From Eubacteriaceae bacterium UBA4266 (lineage in GTDB: Bacteria > Bacillota > Clostridia > Eubacteriales > Eubacteriaceae), in NCBI GenBank assembly GCA_002396065.1, contig DGWE01000108.1, positions 1 to 31,708 on the forward strand: a stretch of 31,708 nt of DNA, given 5' to 3'. The first letter of the stretch is position 1, and each line of letters begins with the position of its first letter. Under the pieces are notes generated by a model. It saw only the letters and a list, made by a program, of their open reading frames with translations, ran no database searches and had not been told where the DNA came from. Below, one piece after another: positions 30,969 through 31,708 of the stretch. The position numbers and the translations under genes were made by a program.

Positions 30969-31708
30969 ATGAAAAATTATCCGACAAAAAACATTCGCAA
31001 CATTTTGCTTCTCGGTCATGGTGGCAGTGGGAAGACCTCACTCGTCGAAGCGATGGCTTTTAACGCCGGCGCAATCGACCGTATGGGCCGCATCGATGAA
31101 GGCAATACGCTTTCTGACTTTGACGATGAAGAAAAGAGAAGAATGTTTTCAATTTCTTCCTCGGTGATTCCAATTGAATATGGCGGGCATAAGCTCAATA
31201 TTATCGACACGCCGGGTTACTTTGATTTCGTAGGGGAATCGGCGGCGGCTCTCGAAGTCGCCGATGCCATTATCATTGTCGTCGATGCCTTGGCCGGTGT
31301 CCAGGTCGGCACCGAAAAGGCCATTGACATGCTGAAGAAGGTCGACGTGCCGGCGTTTATCGTCGTCAATAAAATCGACCGCGAAAACGCTAAAATCAGC
31401 AAGGTCGTCGAAGAACTCAAGGCGTCTTTCGGCAACAAAATCGTACCGTTTATCCAGCCTTGGGGCGAAGGCAGCGAAATGCGCGGCGTCGTCAATATCG
31501 TCGACATGACAGGCCGCGAAAGAAAGGACAACCGTTGCTTTGACGCCGAAGTGCCGGCGGAGCTGATCAAAGTGCTGGAACCTTATCGTGAAATGATCAT
31601 GGAATCGGTGGCCCAGACTTCGGAAGACCTGATGGAAAAATACTTCGACGGCGAAGAACTGACCACTGAAGAAATTCACCACGGCCTGCGCCAGGGCGTG
31701 CTCGCCGG
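30969..31708 (+). CDS. Elongation factor G-like GTPase (EF-G2 type), 3' end outside the window
   Basis: The 5' part (246 codons) of a translation-factor GTPase. G1 GHGGSGKT (16-23), G3 DTPGYFDF (from residue 80) and G4 NKID (134-137) are clear. The switch I region reads DFDDEEKRRMFSISSS instead of the RGITI motif of canonical EF-G, and G1 has GGSGKT instead of DAGKTT; both mark the EF-G2/FusA2-like paralogue common in Firmicutes and actinobacteria. In relatives this form may lack ribosome-dependent GTPase activity; here that is not known. AGGAGGA lies 7-8 nt before the ATG. The frame runs open to the last base. Confidence 0.9.
   Translation, partial: MKNYPTKNIRNILLLGHGGSGKTSLVEAMAFNAGAIDRMGRIDEGNTLSDFDDEEKRRMFSISSSVIPIEYGGHKLNIIDTPGYFDFVGESAAALEVADAIIIVVDALAGVQVGTEKAIDMLKKVDVPAFIVVNKIDRENAKISKVVEELKASFGNKIVPFIQPWGEGSEMRGVVNIVDMTGRERKDNRCFDAEVPAELIKVLEPYREMIMESVAQTSEDLMEKYFDGEELTTEEIHHGLRQGVLA

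Overview
The window looks like a chromosomal segment of a Gram-positive anaerobe of the Clostridia (Eubacteriaceae-like; the genus is not certain). The evidence is the firmicute gene cluster dnaX-ybaB-recR, a CcpN-type regulator, HPr with both His15 and Ser46, a YtxH protein, strong GGAGG ribosome binding sites, sortase-type surface proteins with Cna-B and pilin-isopeptide domains, and many A/T-rich promoters and U-tract terminators set in GC-rich coding sequence. There is no rRNA, tRNA, CRISPR array, transposase or integrase. No gene-free stretch exceeds about 300 bases.

Layout. 1-3.6 kb: a heavy-metal P-type ATPase divergent from a TetR regulator, followed by a TSCPD protein and a metallo-beta-lactamase-fold hydrolase. 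3.8-6.7 kb: a CcpN-like HTH/CBS regulator converging on a two-gene AmmeMemoRadiSam operon (Memo-AMMECR1 fusion plus radical SAM enzyme). 6.9-8.7 kb: an orphan glycogen branching enzyme. 8.9-13.2 kb: a 1206-residue secreted adhesin with six intramolecular-isopeptide (FctA-like) repeats, and a convergent TetR regulator; the two genes share a nearly identical 27-bp upstream element. 13.4-16.7 kb: ferritin divergent from a DJ-1/PfpI protein, a Cna-B surface protein without a sortase signal, and a DUF1810 protein. 16.8-19.2 kb: an ApbE lipoprotein translationally coupled to an NhaC-family antiporter. 19.3-20.6 kb: GpmA and a zinc-ribbon protein.

20.6-23.5 kb: a compact minus-strand operon of XRE repressor, ImmA/IrrE protease, Y-family DNA polymerase and YolD-like protein. 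It is driven by a consensus-like promoter whose start region lies under a 35-bp near-perfect palindrome made of two 15-bp operators. By analogy with Deinococcus DdrO/IrrE and ICEBs1 ImmR/ImmA, this looks like a self-contained, protease-triggered mutagenic repair switch that does not need LexA. It is the best candidate here for an under-described system.

23.6-31.7 kb: a flavin-reductase-fold protein, an EamA transporter, the replication/recombination cluster dnaX-ybaB-recR, then ptsI-ptsH in reversed order, a YtxH/DUF948-like membrane pair, and the 5' part of an EF-G2-type GTPase cut by the window edge.
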